Origin: Pleionea mediterranea
Lineage (GTDB): Bacteria; Pseudomonadota; Gammaproteobacteria; Enterobacterales; Kangiellaceae
Direction: 5' to 3'
Length of the DNA stretch: 37,684 bases
Assembly: GCF_003148745.1 (NCBI RefSeq)
Contig: NZ_QGGU01000018.1
Span: 1 to 37,684, forward strand
Shown: piece by piece, positions 27,418 through 36,600 of the stretch
Position numbering within the stretch: the first letter of the stretch is position 1
How the letters are laid out: each line of letters opens with the position of its first letter
The notes under the pieces: model-generated
Told to the model about the DNA's origin: nothing
Seen by the model: the letters and a program-made list of their open reading frames with translations, nothing else
The model's database searches: none
Made by a program: the position numbers and the translations under genes

Positions 27418-28152
27418 CTATTGCGTATTTTGATTATCAGCGTCTAAAACTTGCAGAACCATCGATTGTTTTTCGATAACCTTTCTGCTCTCTTCTGCGT
27501 CATCATGAACAACCCACGAAAATCCAAAGTACAGGAACATCATCACTGCACCTGTCACACTGCCTATAGCCCATACAGGAACATGCCGACCAACTTTCAT
27601 GATAAAACCTTCTTTAGGTGATCCCTGAGGTGATAAGGTTCTGTCAATTTTTCCTAGGTAGTCTTCTAGCTGACTTCTCAAATCGACTTGCAAAGCCATT
27701 AATTGCTCCAGACCTTTTAACCGATACACACCTTCAAATCCCATTTGCAAACAGATATAAAACAGTTCAAGTAAATGCCGGTGTTTATCGCCACTTTGTC
27801 GTAACTTGTCGAGACGATCATAAAATCCCTGACCGGCTGAGTTTTCACCAAAAAACTCAAGTTGAAGTGGTCGACTCATCCATTGCAATCGACCCGGCCA
27901 GGTTGACCCCATAATTAACTCATCGGTAAACGCAGCCATGGCGTATCGCGCATGTTGTATTTCTGTTGATGTAATTCCTTTTTCGTATCCCATACGTTCA
28001 AGTACATCAAACAAATCAATCACTTGATCACGTAAATTTGCAGGGGCATTATCCGCAGCACTGCTATTTTTCAGTGGTAACAATAATGAAAACAGTGGTG
28101 CACAACACTCAAGAACTGGATTTCGACTAATGGTATTTCGTTGTTCAGACAT
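27418..28152 (-). CDS. tssL: T6SS inner-membrane protein TssL (DotU/IcmH)
   Basis: A 244-residue DotU-family protein linking the baseplate to the membrane complex. Seen: NPVLECCAPLFSLLLPL (about 11-27), the YAMAAFTDELIMGSTWPGR segment (70-88), PLQLEFFGENSAGQGFYDRL (95-114), LELFYICLQMGFEGVYR (128-144) and one C-terminal membrane helix at about 191-215 with a short periplasmic tail. There is no OmpA/peptidoglycan-binding extension, so envelope anchoring to peptidoglycan must come from elsewhere. The start lies 2 nt after tssK and has a GGAGGAG ribosome site inside the tssK end. Confidence 0.96.
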   Translation of the reverse strand: MSEQRNTISRNPVLECCAPLFSLLLPLKNSSAADNAPANLRDQVIDLFDVLERMGYEKGITSTEIQHARYAMAAFTDELIMGSTWPGRLQWMSRPLQLEFFGENSAGQGFYDRLDKLRQSGDKHRHLLELFYICLQMGFEGVYRLKGLEQLMALQVDLRSQLEDYLGKIDRTLSPQGSPKEGFIMKVGRHVPVWAIGSVTGAVMMFLYFGFSWVVHDDAEESRKVIEKQSMVLQVLDADNQNTQ

Positions 28153-28154
28153 TA

Positions 28155-29489
28155 CTACTCCTCCACTGATACCAGTTCAACATTTGCGTTCTGAAATGCA
28201 TAAGGCAAGAAAAGAGAAAGTGATTCAGTGTCGATAATTTTTTGCCAAAAATCGCCAACGTTTTCCAAACGAAAATATTCATAACCACTTTTAACAGATA
28301 AGCTGTTAGGTGTCCGCTGTGTATGTACCAATCGAACCCCACCAAGAGCCGATGAAACAATCATTTCAATATGCTCAGATGCGCCAACTTTCGCCTGAGT
28401 AGAAAACTCAGTGACCCAACTGGGATCCGGACTTTCGTGATAAACCGCCAAGTAGAAGTTTTCATTCGACAACTTGGTGCTTGATAAACCACTGGCTTTG
28501 AAAAGCCCTTCAAACTCTTTAATTAACTGGACTCGTTCACTGCTTGCTCTAACAACTTCTTTCAATAAATCACGAAGAGATTCATTAAGCTGAGTTAAAA
28601 TTGAAAAAAGTTGAGTGTGATGATACTCACTGATCGCTAATATGGCTTCTGGCTTCTCAATGGGTGATAGCTGACTAATAATGTCAACCAGCGCATCATA
28701 ATACGATAACGGGTGAGATTCTGGATAACGCACCAAATGCTTAAGTTTTCTTAGGCAATGATTAAGCGCCTGAGATCGTATTAATCGAACAATATCTTGT
28801 TGATTATACTCAAATAAATTACTTACCTGACTAGCGGTTTCGACTAGCTGAGAAACACGTGCTGATATTAACTGAGTAGTATCACTCAACATTTTATTCA
28901 GCTGTTTATTCGCCGACAGTGAAATAACTGGGGGTATAAAGTTTTGATCCAGCATAAACTCTTTTTCAGAAACACGAACAACACGAGCAACTTTTATCGT
29001 CACAAAATGCTCTTGTGAATCATTATTTTTAAGCAGCTGTAAATTAGGGTTAGCAAGCATCACTTCTCTAACACGAGATGGATCATGATCATCGGCAAGC
29101 TCTTCAAACTGTGTACACCATGCATTCAACTGGCCTTGCGATTGATACCCACTGATCCCGGATGCTGAGTTATTTGCCGGTAATCCCAAATATATATCCA
29201 AGGAATCGCCGGCTTGATCTGAAAGCTCACTGCTTAAACTACCATCGCCAGACTCTTTAAAACCAATTAATCTACCGTCAGGATAAATTGCTTTGATCTT
29301 ACGTAACTTAAATACGCCAACTCGAAGCAATGACTCATCAATATCAAGATCAATCACCCCCCAGTTAAAGGGTGATGCAGTTCGCTGGCGTATTGCGTGC
29401 TGAGTGTCTTGATGTCTTTCCCATGCCTGAAAATGCTGCTGGCTTAAAAAGATACCTTCTGCCCAAATAACTTTTTTCAAACTATCCAT
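28155..29489 (-). CDS. tssK: T6SS baseplate-membrane adaptor TssK
   Basis: A 444-residue trimeric adaptor connecting the baseplate to TssL/TssM. The N-terminal VIWAEGIFLSQQHFQAWERH (about 7-26) is the strongest family signature. FNWGVIDLDIDESLL follows, and IYLGLPANN and PSWVTEFSTQAKVGASE appear further along. The C-terminal part (GVRLVHTQRTPNSLSVKSGY, EYFRLENVGDFWQKI, SLFLPYAF) matches the receptor-like C-domain. Length is standard. It sits 38 nt after tssJ and 2 nt before tssL. Confidence 0.96.
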   Translation of the reverse strand: MDSLKKVIWAEGIFLSQQHFQAWERHQDTQHAIRQRTASPFNWGVIDLDIDESLLRVGVFKLRKIKAIYPDGRLIGFKESGDGSLSSELSDQAGDSLDIYLGLPANNSASGISGYQSQGQLNAWCTQFEELADDHDPSRVREVMLANPNLQLLKNNDSQEHFVTIKVARVVRVSEKEFMLDQNFIPPVISLSANKQLNKMLSDTTQLISARVSQLVETASQVSNLFEYNQQDIVRLIRSQALNHCLRKLKHLVRYPESHPLSYYDALVDIISQLSPIEKPEAILAISEYHHTQLFSILTQLNESLRDLLKEVVRASSERVQLIKEFEGLFKASGLSSTKLSNENFYLAVYHESPDPSWVTEFSTQAKVGASEHIEMIVSSALGGVRLVHTQRTPNSLSVKSGYEYFRLENVGDFWQKIIDTESLSLFLPYAFQNANVELVSVEE

Positions 29490-29527
29490 GCTGTTTACTC
29501 TTAAATCTTTTAAAACTATAAACTTAA

Positions 29528-29998
29528 CTAATCTGCGGCTTTGTCTTTATTGGTAAACTCGACGGTATTACTGGTCACCAGAACATCAACCGTTGATGAA
29601 AAACTGAAATAGCCGGTTGATAATTCTTTTACAATTCGCCATTTGTTATCATCTCTATTTCGAAACATGGCAAATAGACCAACATGCTTAGCAGCTTCAT
29701 GTTGTTCAAAGGCAATAGTGTTTTTAGAAGATGGCTCAAGGGTAATTTCTTCCTTTGTCAAAAGTGAGTTTCCCAATGTTAATGAATCTCTCTTCCATAA
29801 CTCTTCAAAGCTGGCTGACTCAAAGGCCTGTGTATCCGTCAGTTGATAAATCCTAACCACTACGGGTAATGCTTCGTTATATGAGTTCACATTTAAATTG
29901 GCGGTTGATGAAATATCAACATTGACATTATGTGAGCCGCAAGAAACCAAAAAAAGCATCACCAAAGCCAAAGATAATCCTTTGAATTTATTAATCAT
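29528..29998 (-). CDS. tssJ: T6SS outer-membrane lipoprotein TssJ
   Basis: A 156-residue lipoprotein forming the outer-membrane end of the TssJLM complex. The signal peptide has a Lys-containing start, a hydrophobic core (GLSLALVMLFL) and lipobox LVSC with Cys20; the next residue is Gly rather than Asp, consistent with outer-membrane sorting. The mature part shows the TssJ transthyretin-like fold: PVVVRIYQLTDTQAFESASF (about 45-64), then KHVGLFAMFRN and a C-terminal strand. The ATG at 29998 has AGAGGA 7 nt upstream. Confidence 0.95.
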   Translation of the reverse strand: MINKFKGLSLALVMLFLVSCGSHNVNVDISSTANLNVNSYNEALPVVVRIYQLTDTQAFESASFEELWKRDSLTLGNSLLTKEEITLEPSSKNTIAFEQHEAAKHVGLFAMFRNRDDNKWRIVKELSTGYFSFSSTVDVLVTSNTVEFTNKDKAAD

Positions 29999-30017
29999 TA
30001 CTGTTTCCTCTAATATA

Positions 30018-30644
30018 TTATTTTATCGATTTTTGAATTTCACGTTGCTTGATATAAGACGACGCTAAACCAGGGGCGACCAGTTCATTAAATCGTTTAT
30101 GAGGATTTTCTTGAGTTTCTTGTATGAATTTTTTAAATTTTTTATTTAAAAAAACAGAAGAATGCTTGTCACACTTGTCCACAGTGTAATGCACCAAGCC
30201 ATCAGCAGCTGCGACTAAAGCTAACTGATGTTTACTTAGATCGGCCAAAAGTCTTGCCAACTTCACCTGTTTCTTCGGTCCTGCAGTAATCCACGAACGA
30301 ACAACATCTGTACTATTTCTTCCTTTGAAATCTTCATAGCCATCAGTAAATACACGCTCATAAGAAACACCTAACTGTTCAGAAAAATCCCTTTGTGACT
30401 CAACAAGTTGCGATATGAATTTTGCTAACAGATTGATATTCCTATCAATATTTTGATGCAACTGACTGCTGTGACTATCGACAACTTGACTGGATTTAAA
30501 GTCTATTTGGGAGTTTTCTGTTTGAGTACTTTCTATTTGAGTATCTGCTGAAGGTTGATCTAAGTGCGGACTTTTCGCTTGAGTGTTAGTACGACTCAAC
30601 TTTTTATCGCAATCCTTTGATAACATATTAACTGCGTTATCCAT
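30018..30644 (-). CDS. First gene of T6SS operon; TagH C-terminal-domain-like protein lacking FHA
   Basis: A 208-residue protein and the first gene of the leftward operon, starting at ATG 30644 with AGGAG 8 nt upstream. Residues 1-65 are polar, Ser/Gln/Thr-rich and probably disordered. From about residue 70 it is helical: LAKFISQLVESQRDF, then SKHQLALVAAADGLV (about 136-150) and FNELVAPGLASSYIKQ near the end. The last two resemble the HQLA-x-x-AGM and F-x-x-x-F-x-x-AYE-Q elements in the C-terminal domain of TagH/Fha proteins. No FHA domain, membrane helix or signal peptide is present. I infer a stripped-down TagH-like accessory, perhaps the partner of TagF. The match is by eye and could be coincidental. 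Confidence 0.5.
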   Translation of the reverse strand: MDNAVNMLSKDCDKKLSRTNTQAKSPHLDQPSADTQIESTQTENSQIDFKSSQVVDSHSSQLHQNIDRNINLLAKFISQLVESQRDFSEQLGVSYERVFTDGYEDFKGRNSTDVVRSWITAGPKKQVKLARLLADLSKHQLALVAAADGLVHYTVDKCDKHSSVFLNKKFKKFIQETQENPHKRFNELVAPGLASSYIKQREIQKSIK

Positions 30645-30763
30645 AACCTAAACTCCTGAATTACCAATTTCCCAAAAACATCCTTATTAAATATTTTCTC
30701 GAAAAAACAGTTGTTTTATTCGCTCCTGAAAATATTTAACCATTCGCCCTGTAAGCGAGCGCA

Positions 30764-30792
30764 ATATTAATGAGATAGTTTATTTAATACAA
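30764..30792 (-). promoter_or_regulatory. Candidate sigma-70 promoter for the structural T6SS operon
   Basis: On the minus strand TTGTAT (30787-30792) and TAATAT (30764-30769) are separated by 17 nt. The -35 matches consensus at 3 of 6 positions and the -10 at 4 of 6. It would give a leader of about 110-120 nt before the first gene. Confidence 0.35.
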
Positions 30793-30815
30793 CACTAATT
30801 TTTTTAAAAGTTGCA

Positions 30816-30843
30816 TTGCATCACATTTTTAATATCTTATGCT
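30816..30843 (+). promoter_or_regulatory. Candidate promoter for the extended-vgrG arm
   Basis: TTGCAT (30816-30821, the second of two overlapping copies) and TATGCT (30838-30843) are 16 nt apart. The match is modest, 3 of 6 and 4 of 6. It would leave a leader of about 175 nt before the start codon. Confidence 0.22.
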
Positions 30844-31025
30844 TTCACGGTATTACTGGTTTGAATTTATTTGGTAGAATTCAGCTTGCACAATATGTCT
30901 TACTTAATGGACTTGAAACTTTGAGCATTACACAGCGGCTCAAATATTCGTAAGGAAACTGAGGCGAATCAAAAAGAGTCTCCACAGCTTGTGACTTATA
31001 TCAGGTTGAAATATTTATATTGTTA

Positions 31026-33674
31026 ATGGATAGAAAATGTATGGACGCTGCGAATACTAAAACGCATATCACTGTTATATTAAATGGACAAGCCTGCCAG
31101 GTTACTGAGTTAACGGGTAGCGACAATATATCCAAGCCTTTTTCTTATGACATCACAATCAGTGAGGATGAACATTTAAATACCGAGGAGCTTTTGGGTT
31201 GTTCAGCGGTATTATTGTTCCAGTCATCCGACGGTCACCACAAAAAAGTAGCTGGGTTGATCAGCCAAATCGATGAACTGGGCAAAAATCATACAGATAA
31301 ATTTATTACTCAATTACGCTTAAGCTCAAAAATGATATTGCTCGAAAATAGTTCATCCAGCCGGGTGCATTTGAATACATCATTAAAGTCGCTTTGCTTT
31401 CACCTGCTGCAGGACTCAAATTTTCACAAATCTCAAATTATATGGAAAGTACAGCAATCTTTTCCCGAGATAACCTACTTACAACTTGAAGAAAATAATA
31501 GCGAGTTTTTGCATCGCCTGATTTCGGAACATGGTGTTTTTTATTGGAGCGAAACGATTGATGATAAAGAAGTTATTGTGTTTTCAGACTCTAACTTGCA
31601 TTGCCCATATATATCACGAGAGGCCATATGCCTAAAGCAGCAGGCGGGTATGTCTCCCCAGTTATTTTACGGCTGCTTTGGCTTGTCCGTTCAATATAAC
31701 TATCAACCAGCAATACCTAGCCCTCAGAATCATGGCCACCCTCCCATACCAGCCACAGAAGTTAATATTGCAAATCAACACCACTATGAGCTGGGTGGTT
31801 TAAGTACAGTATCAGCGGATCAGTTATCACAAACACTTAAGTTTTCACTTGATGTTCAACAAACTATTTATCAATTTAATACCAATGTGGAGCAGCTATC
31901 AGCGGGCTTTTGCTTTTCGTTTATTGATGAGCCTGGTCTGATGGATAGAAGTGGCGACTATCTGGTTATTGCTACACAAAACCACGCTCAGCAGCAAAAT
32001 GAGCTTTCCAGTCAAAATAATACCGGTTATCAAAAGACTGTATTTGCCATTGCCAGAGAAGTCCCATTCCGTTCACCTGTGATTGCTCGAAAAAAACTTC
32101 CCTTTGCCATTAGCGCTACAGTTGAATCAAATAGCCAGTATGCCCATATCGATGAGCTTGGCGATTATCAAAGTCGTTATGCGTTTGATCTGTCAGATAA
32201 CCAAAAAACTCAGGCTATGCCTGCAATACAAAAGCTTTCTCCTTATGTATGTGCTGGACAAAATCAGGCCACAGGGCAACACTTTCCATTGCTCGATGGC
32301 GATAAAGTATTAATAAGTTGTTTAAATAATAACCCGGAAAGTGCCTATATAGTTGGCTTTGTACAACAAGATGATCAACAACCGGTAGTCACTGCCGATA
32401 ACTTATGGCAAAACCGAATGGTCAGTGAAACGGGTAATGAGTTACTCATGGACGACGAACCACAAGCGCCTCGAATTATCCTGCAAAGCCTCAACAGCGA
32501 ACATAAGCTTGAGCTAAATGCCAAACAAGGTGCCCCCTTCGTTGAGTTGCTATGTCAGTTTGGTGCCATCACCGTTCAATCTGAATTATCACAGTTTATA
32601 ACCACTAACGATGGTAACTTATCAGAAAAAATAAATGACAGCAGAACAGTTAAAGTTAAGGCTGACCATTCGACAGAAACAGGCGGTGAACTGAAGCGCC
32701 AGTCAGCCTCAACCATTTCATTCTCATGTAAAAACCAGTTACTCACTGCATCGGACGAGCACACTAAAATCAAGCTGAAACAAGGAATAACACTTCGCGG
32801 TGACAACAATATTCAAATGAAAGCCGACGGAAATGTACTACAAGTTACAGCAGCAAAAGGCAGCCAGTTTTTTCAGTCGCCCAACAACATCACAATTGAA
32901 GGCAGTGGTAACGGCGATATTACTTTAGAAAACAGTGGTGGTGGCATTAAAATGGACGCCAGTGGCAACGTAACACTGTTTGGCTCATTAATTTCAATGG
33001 ACAGCGATAAGATCACATTTAACGGTGATGTTGAATATGATATTGCTTCACCACCCTCTCCACCCAATATAAATATCGACTTGCCAGATACTTTGGATGA
33101 TATAGATAAGTTTGAATTAACAAACTTTGATGCCGCCCCTCAAATTAAAAGCATCTGTTGGTTAGAGCCATCTGTACTACTCAATAATGATGCAACAATA
33201 AGAGTAGAAGTAGAAAACTTTAAGCCAGGTGACGAATTAACAGTCAAATTACTGCAAACCGATGCAGAAAAAGATAAAGTTGAAGTAGAATCAATAACTT
33301 ATAATTTGCCATCAGCAAGTGGGCCTCAAGATATAATATGGACAACAAAACTTAGTGATTATGATAACAACCCTCTTCAGCCGGTAGACAACACTGACAC
33401 ACTTGTCCCCGTCGAGCTAAATGCTTCAATTGAATTGAATGGTAAGCAAATAGCCACAACTAATCCGCTTAAACTAATCAAATCACTCACATTCAATATC
33501 AAAGATAAAGATGGTAATCCTCTAGACTGGGATAGCGCAGTACTATTTCATAACAGAGGTGAATCGGTCACCAAAGAAGTTACCAATGGCAAAGTCACAT
33601 TTGATGAAGTTATAGCCGGTCAATACCATATTCTTTTGGAAAACCATGACCATACAGAACAACAAAAGGATTAG
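31026..33674 (+). CDS. vgrG: Extended VgrG (TssI), second copy, with C-terminal adaptor-like tail
   Basis: About 882 residues from the ATG at 31026; ATG 31041 is an alternative and neither has a good ribosome site. The gp27-like base is seen in ITYLQLEENNSEFLHRLISE and HGVFYWSE, the gp5-like OB region at about 361-448 (IDELGDYQSRYAFDL, HFPLLDGDKVLISCLNNNPE), then the needle with Gly/Ser-rich beta repeats (about 530-665). From about residue 668 a Pro-rich hinge (ASPPSPPNINIDLP) leads to two beta-sandwich-like parts; the last (about 820-873, FNIKDKDGNPLDWDSAVLFH, GKVTFDEVIAGQYHILL) looks like a transthyretin/carboxypeptidase-regulatory fold. Such a tail recruits cargo in at least one characterised VgrG-lipase pair, so this one probably binds the next gene product, which starts 6 nt later. 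Confidence 0.93.
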   Translation: MDRKCMDAANTKTHITVILNGQACQVTELTGSDNISKPFSYDITISEDEHLNTEELLGCSAVLLFQSSDGHHKKVAGLISQIDELGKNHTDKFITQLRLSSKMILLENSSSSRVHLNTSLKSLCFHLLQDSNFHKSQIIWKVQQSFPEITYLQLEENNSEFLHRLISEHGVFYWSETIDDKEVIVFSDSNLHCPYISREAICLKQQAGMSPQLFYGCFGLSVQYNYQPAIPSPQNHGHPPIPATEVNIANQHHYELGGLSTVSADQLSQTLKFSLDVQQTIYQFNTNVEQLSAGFCFSFIDEPGLMDRSGDYLVIATQNHAQQQNELSSQNNTGYQKTVFAIAREVPFRSPVIARKKLPFAISATVESNSQYAHIDELGDYQSRYAFDLSDNQKTQAMPAIQKLSPYVCAGQNQATGQHFPLLDGDKVLISCLNNNPESAYIVGFVQQDDQQPVVTADNLWQNRMVSETGNELLMDDEPQAPRIILQSLNSEHKLELNAKQGAPFVELLCQFGAITVQSELSQFITTNDGNLSEKINDSRTVKVKADHSTETGGELKRQSASTISFSCKNQLLTASDEHTKIKLKQGITLRGDNNIQMKADGNVLQVTAAKGSQFFQSPNNITIEGSGNGDITLENSGGGIKMDASGNVTLFGSLISMDSDKITFNGDVEYDIASPPSPPNINIDLPDTLDDIDKFELTNFDAAPQIKSICWLEPSVLLNNDATIRVEVENFKPGDELTVKLLQTDAEKDKVEVESITYNLPSASGPQDIIWTTKLSDYDNNPLQPVDNTDTLVPVELNASIELNGKQIATTNPLKLIKSLTFNIKDKDGNPLDWDSAVLFHNRGESVTKEVTNGKVTFDEVIAGQYHILLENHDHTEQQKD

Positions 33675-33680
33675 TTGAAC

Positions 33681-36600
33681 ATGGACTCAAATTACCAAAC
33701 CACCTCTAAATTTACGACCAATCAAGAGTCACATCAAACAGCTGATCTTATAGTAAATCCAAATATCATTACTGAAATGGCGTTTATTAATCGTTCAGAC
33801 AGTGTGCTTTTGTTGACGTCATCTGAAGAATCGAAGATCTCAAAGATATCAAATTATTTAGAGGATGCAATCTCTCAGTTAAGACAAGCAAAAAAGGACG
33901 CTAGTACAAAACTCAATAGCGCTAAAGCAGTGAGTATTAAAGAGATTGAAAAATCCAGACAAAAAGTAATCGATGCCGCTGATAAGTTTGATAAAAAACT
34001 GAAAGAAATTACCAACCACTTTGATTTTATACCTGAGAAAACATCAAGCAGCAGCCAGGTTGGGGGCATCGCAAAAGAAAAATCAGGTGGTGTGGAATTT
34101 ACTGAAATTTATCGGTTTAAAGAAAAGCAAATCACTCTATTGCCATCAGAATTGCTTAAGCTGTTTGAAAAATCACCAAAAGGACAAAAGAAACGCTTTT
34201 CCCTATTGAATAAAGAAGATCGCAGTGTTCAAGGCACACGACGTTACTGGCAAGAAGCAGACGGAAGCTTTAATAAAGAACGATTTAAAGAGCTTTTCGC
34301 ACAAACAAAAGCTGATATAAAAGCAGAATGGAAACTAATCGATCCTAATGAAAAAGATGCCGAAGGAAATTATAAGCATCAAGGACAAATTCCCATCGAT
34401 AAATTTTTTGGACCAATTATTGGCAATATTTTCAAAGGTCAATTTCAAATGATTGACGAATGGATTGAACAAGTTAATAAAAATCTTAAAGTTCAATATA
34501 AACAGTTCAAGTCAGATCGCGAAGAAATTTTATCTCTGCTAAAAAAAGACTATAAAGAATTCTCTTCTGATGACTTAGGAAGAATTCAATATCTTGTCAA
34601 ATATATTTGGGAAGATTCAGAACTCTACAAAACAGAGCAAATGAGAATAAAAGATGACTTTCAGTTCCCTCTGGATGGTAAGTCACATTATAGTGAACTG
34701 AATCAGATAGTGAGCGGCATGACAGAATTACCGCCCGCCAACTATTCAGCGGAAGCCGGTGTAGAGTTTATGAGGTATTCATATGGTTTAACAGCCTCAG
34801 GTACCTTTGACTTAAAATCAGGTAAAATTGCATTTGAAACCAAAGGAGAGGCGAAACTTTCACTTGTTGACGCAAAAGCTAAAGCCAGTGGATATATACC
34901 CGCAGAATGTGGCTTTAACATTAACTTCCAGATTGCAAAGTCAAAAACAGAATACCAGCTAAAAAGAGATGACTCTGCCTTATGTTTTGCTTCAACTCAC
35001 TTTGAATTTAATAAATCGTTTATTAGAATTGAAGGCCTTCATCACTTAAATAGTTTATTACAAGAAATAGCCAGCAATAATGTCACAAATAAAAATGGCC
35101 TAATGGTACATATTGAGGGCCATACGGATAAAGTTGGTGGAGAAAGCTATAACCAGATTTTAAGTGAAGAGCGAGCTGAAGCAACTAAGGCTTATTTAAA
35201 TAACGAACCTCATATTTGGGCTCGATTTTTCACACATAGAGGTAAACGTTGGGGACAAAAAGAAATCGACTATATGATCGATACATTACCAAAACCTTTT
35301 ACCCTACCAATGTTTGCTCTGCCAGATTCAGACAACATACAAATACCATTTTTACCAAAGCCAATTAAAGAGCGAGATGACTTTTCTGGAAACTTAGTTG
35401 AAACTCAATCACTCTTTTCCTTTACCCGGCTAGACGGTCAAGTACGGCCATATATTGGCTGTGATATGAACTTAGACTTCATCAATGACCGAATTGGGCT
35501 ATCCTGTTTGATACAACACTACTTTGACGCAAACCGCGCAAACATTGATAAAGTAAACCAGCTAATTTTCACTTCCTCGGCAATGCCTAAAATGATCACT
35601 GGCACATCTGGAAAAGGAGAGTTAGAACCCAAGGTCGATACAGAACAGCGAGAGCTTGAGAATCGACGTGTCGAATTTATTCCCTTTACTTTACAGCCAA
35701 TTAAAGTTGAAGAGCCTACATTAAAACTTAATTTTGGTCATACACGGTTAAAAATTGATGGCCATGTCGCGGGGTGGGCAGGAGCGTCTCTAACTGCAGC
35801 TGCAAAAATTGATTTTGATGTATCAAATGGAATACTACAAGCTAAAACCGGAATCAAAAACGGACAAAGTAAACAAGAAGCCACCAAAAACGCAGCCAAA
35901 GCGAATGCCAATGCAGGCGGCTCGGCTGAGGCATTTGTCGGAGCAAGAGTCGAAGCAGGCATTAAAGGTGCTCTAGAATGGAAAAGTCCAAATCCAGAAC
36001 TCAAAAAATCAGCTTCAGATAATCCAGAACCACCCAAATGGGGAGAGCTTGGCAGCGTTGGTTACACCGTTACCGGAAGTGCTGGAGTGGGTATTACGGG
36101 CGACTTTAATATTGGCTGGGATGATATCGCGCGTAAGTTTTTAATAAAGGCGAAAGCAGCAGCCTGTTTAGGCTTAGGCTGTGGAGGCAGCTTTGCCTTT
36201 ACTGTTGATGCTAGGCATGTGTGGAATTTTATTGTATTGGTACACGATAAGCTTTGTGAAGCGGACTTTAGTTATATTGATATATTTGATACAGCGGATG
36301 AAACATTTGAACGAATAAGTGCTTTTGGTTACGAACTAATTAAACAAGGAAACTTGTTCTCAGGCTCTACGACCATGGGAATGAGTGCACTAGGGTTCAC
36401 TGGAGTTCAAATAATGAACGACCTAACCAAATATCATCGACAATGGATTCAGGAAGAAAATAAAGTAGATAATCTACATGAACTCATCAACAATATACAA
36501 GCCAACAAATCGCTAGTTATGCATTTAACGCCAGAAACCAAGGGGCGCTTATTATACGATTTAACACACACTCGTTCGGATATCTTTGACTGGCAAACTC

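Larger units (their letters stand above)
30645..31019 (+). other. Divergent intergenic control region between the two T6SS arms
   Basis: 375 nt of AT-rich sequence separates the leftward structural operon from the rightward extended-vgrG arm. It holds one plausible promoter for each direction (listed separately) with leaders of about 120 and 180 nt. I see no strong terminator, no repeated operator, no convincing sigma-54 site and no small gene. A short C/G-rich patch (TTCGCCCTGTAAGCGAG, around 30743-30759) lies in the leftward leader. Confidence 0.6.

Noticed and set aside
30871-30890. TTGG...TTGCA resembling a sigma-54 (-24/-12) promoter ahead of the second vgrG
   Set aside because: GG and GC are 13 nt apart instead of the required 10, so RpoN binding is not supported.
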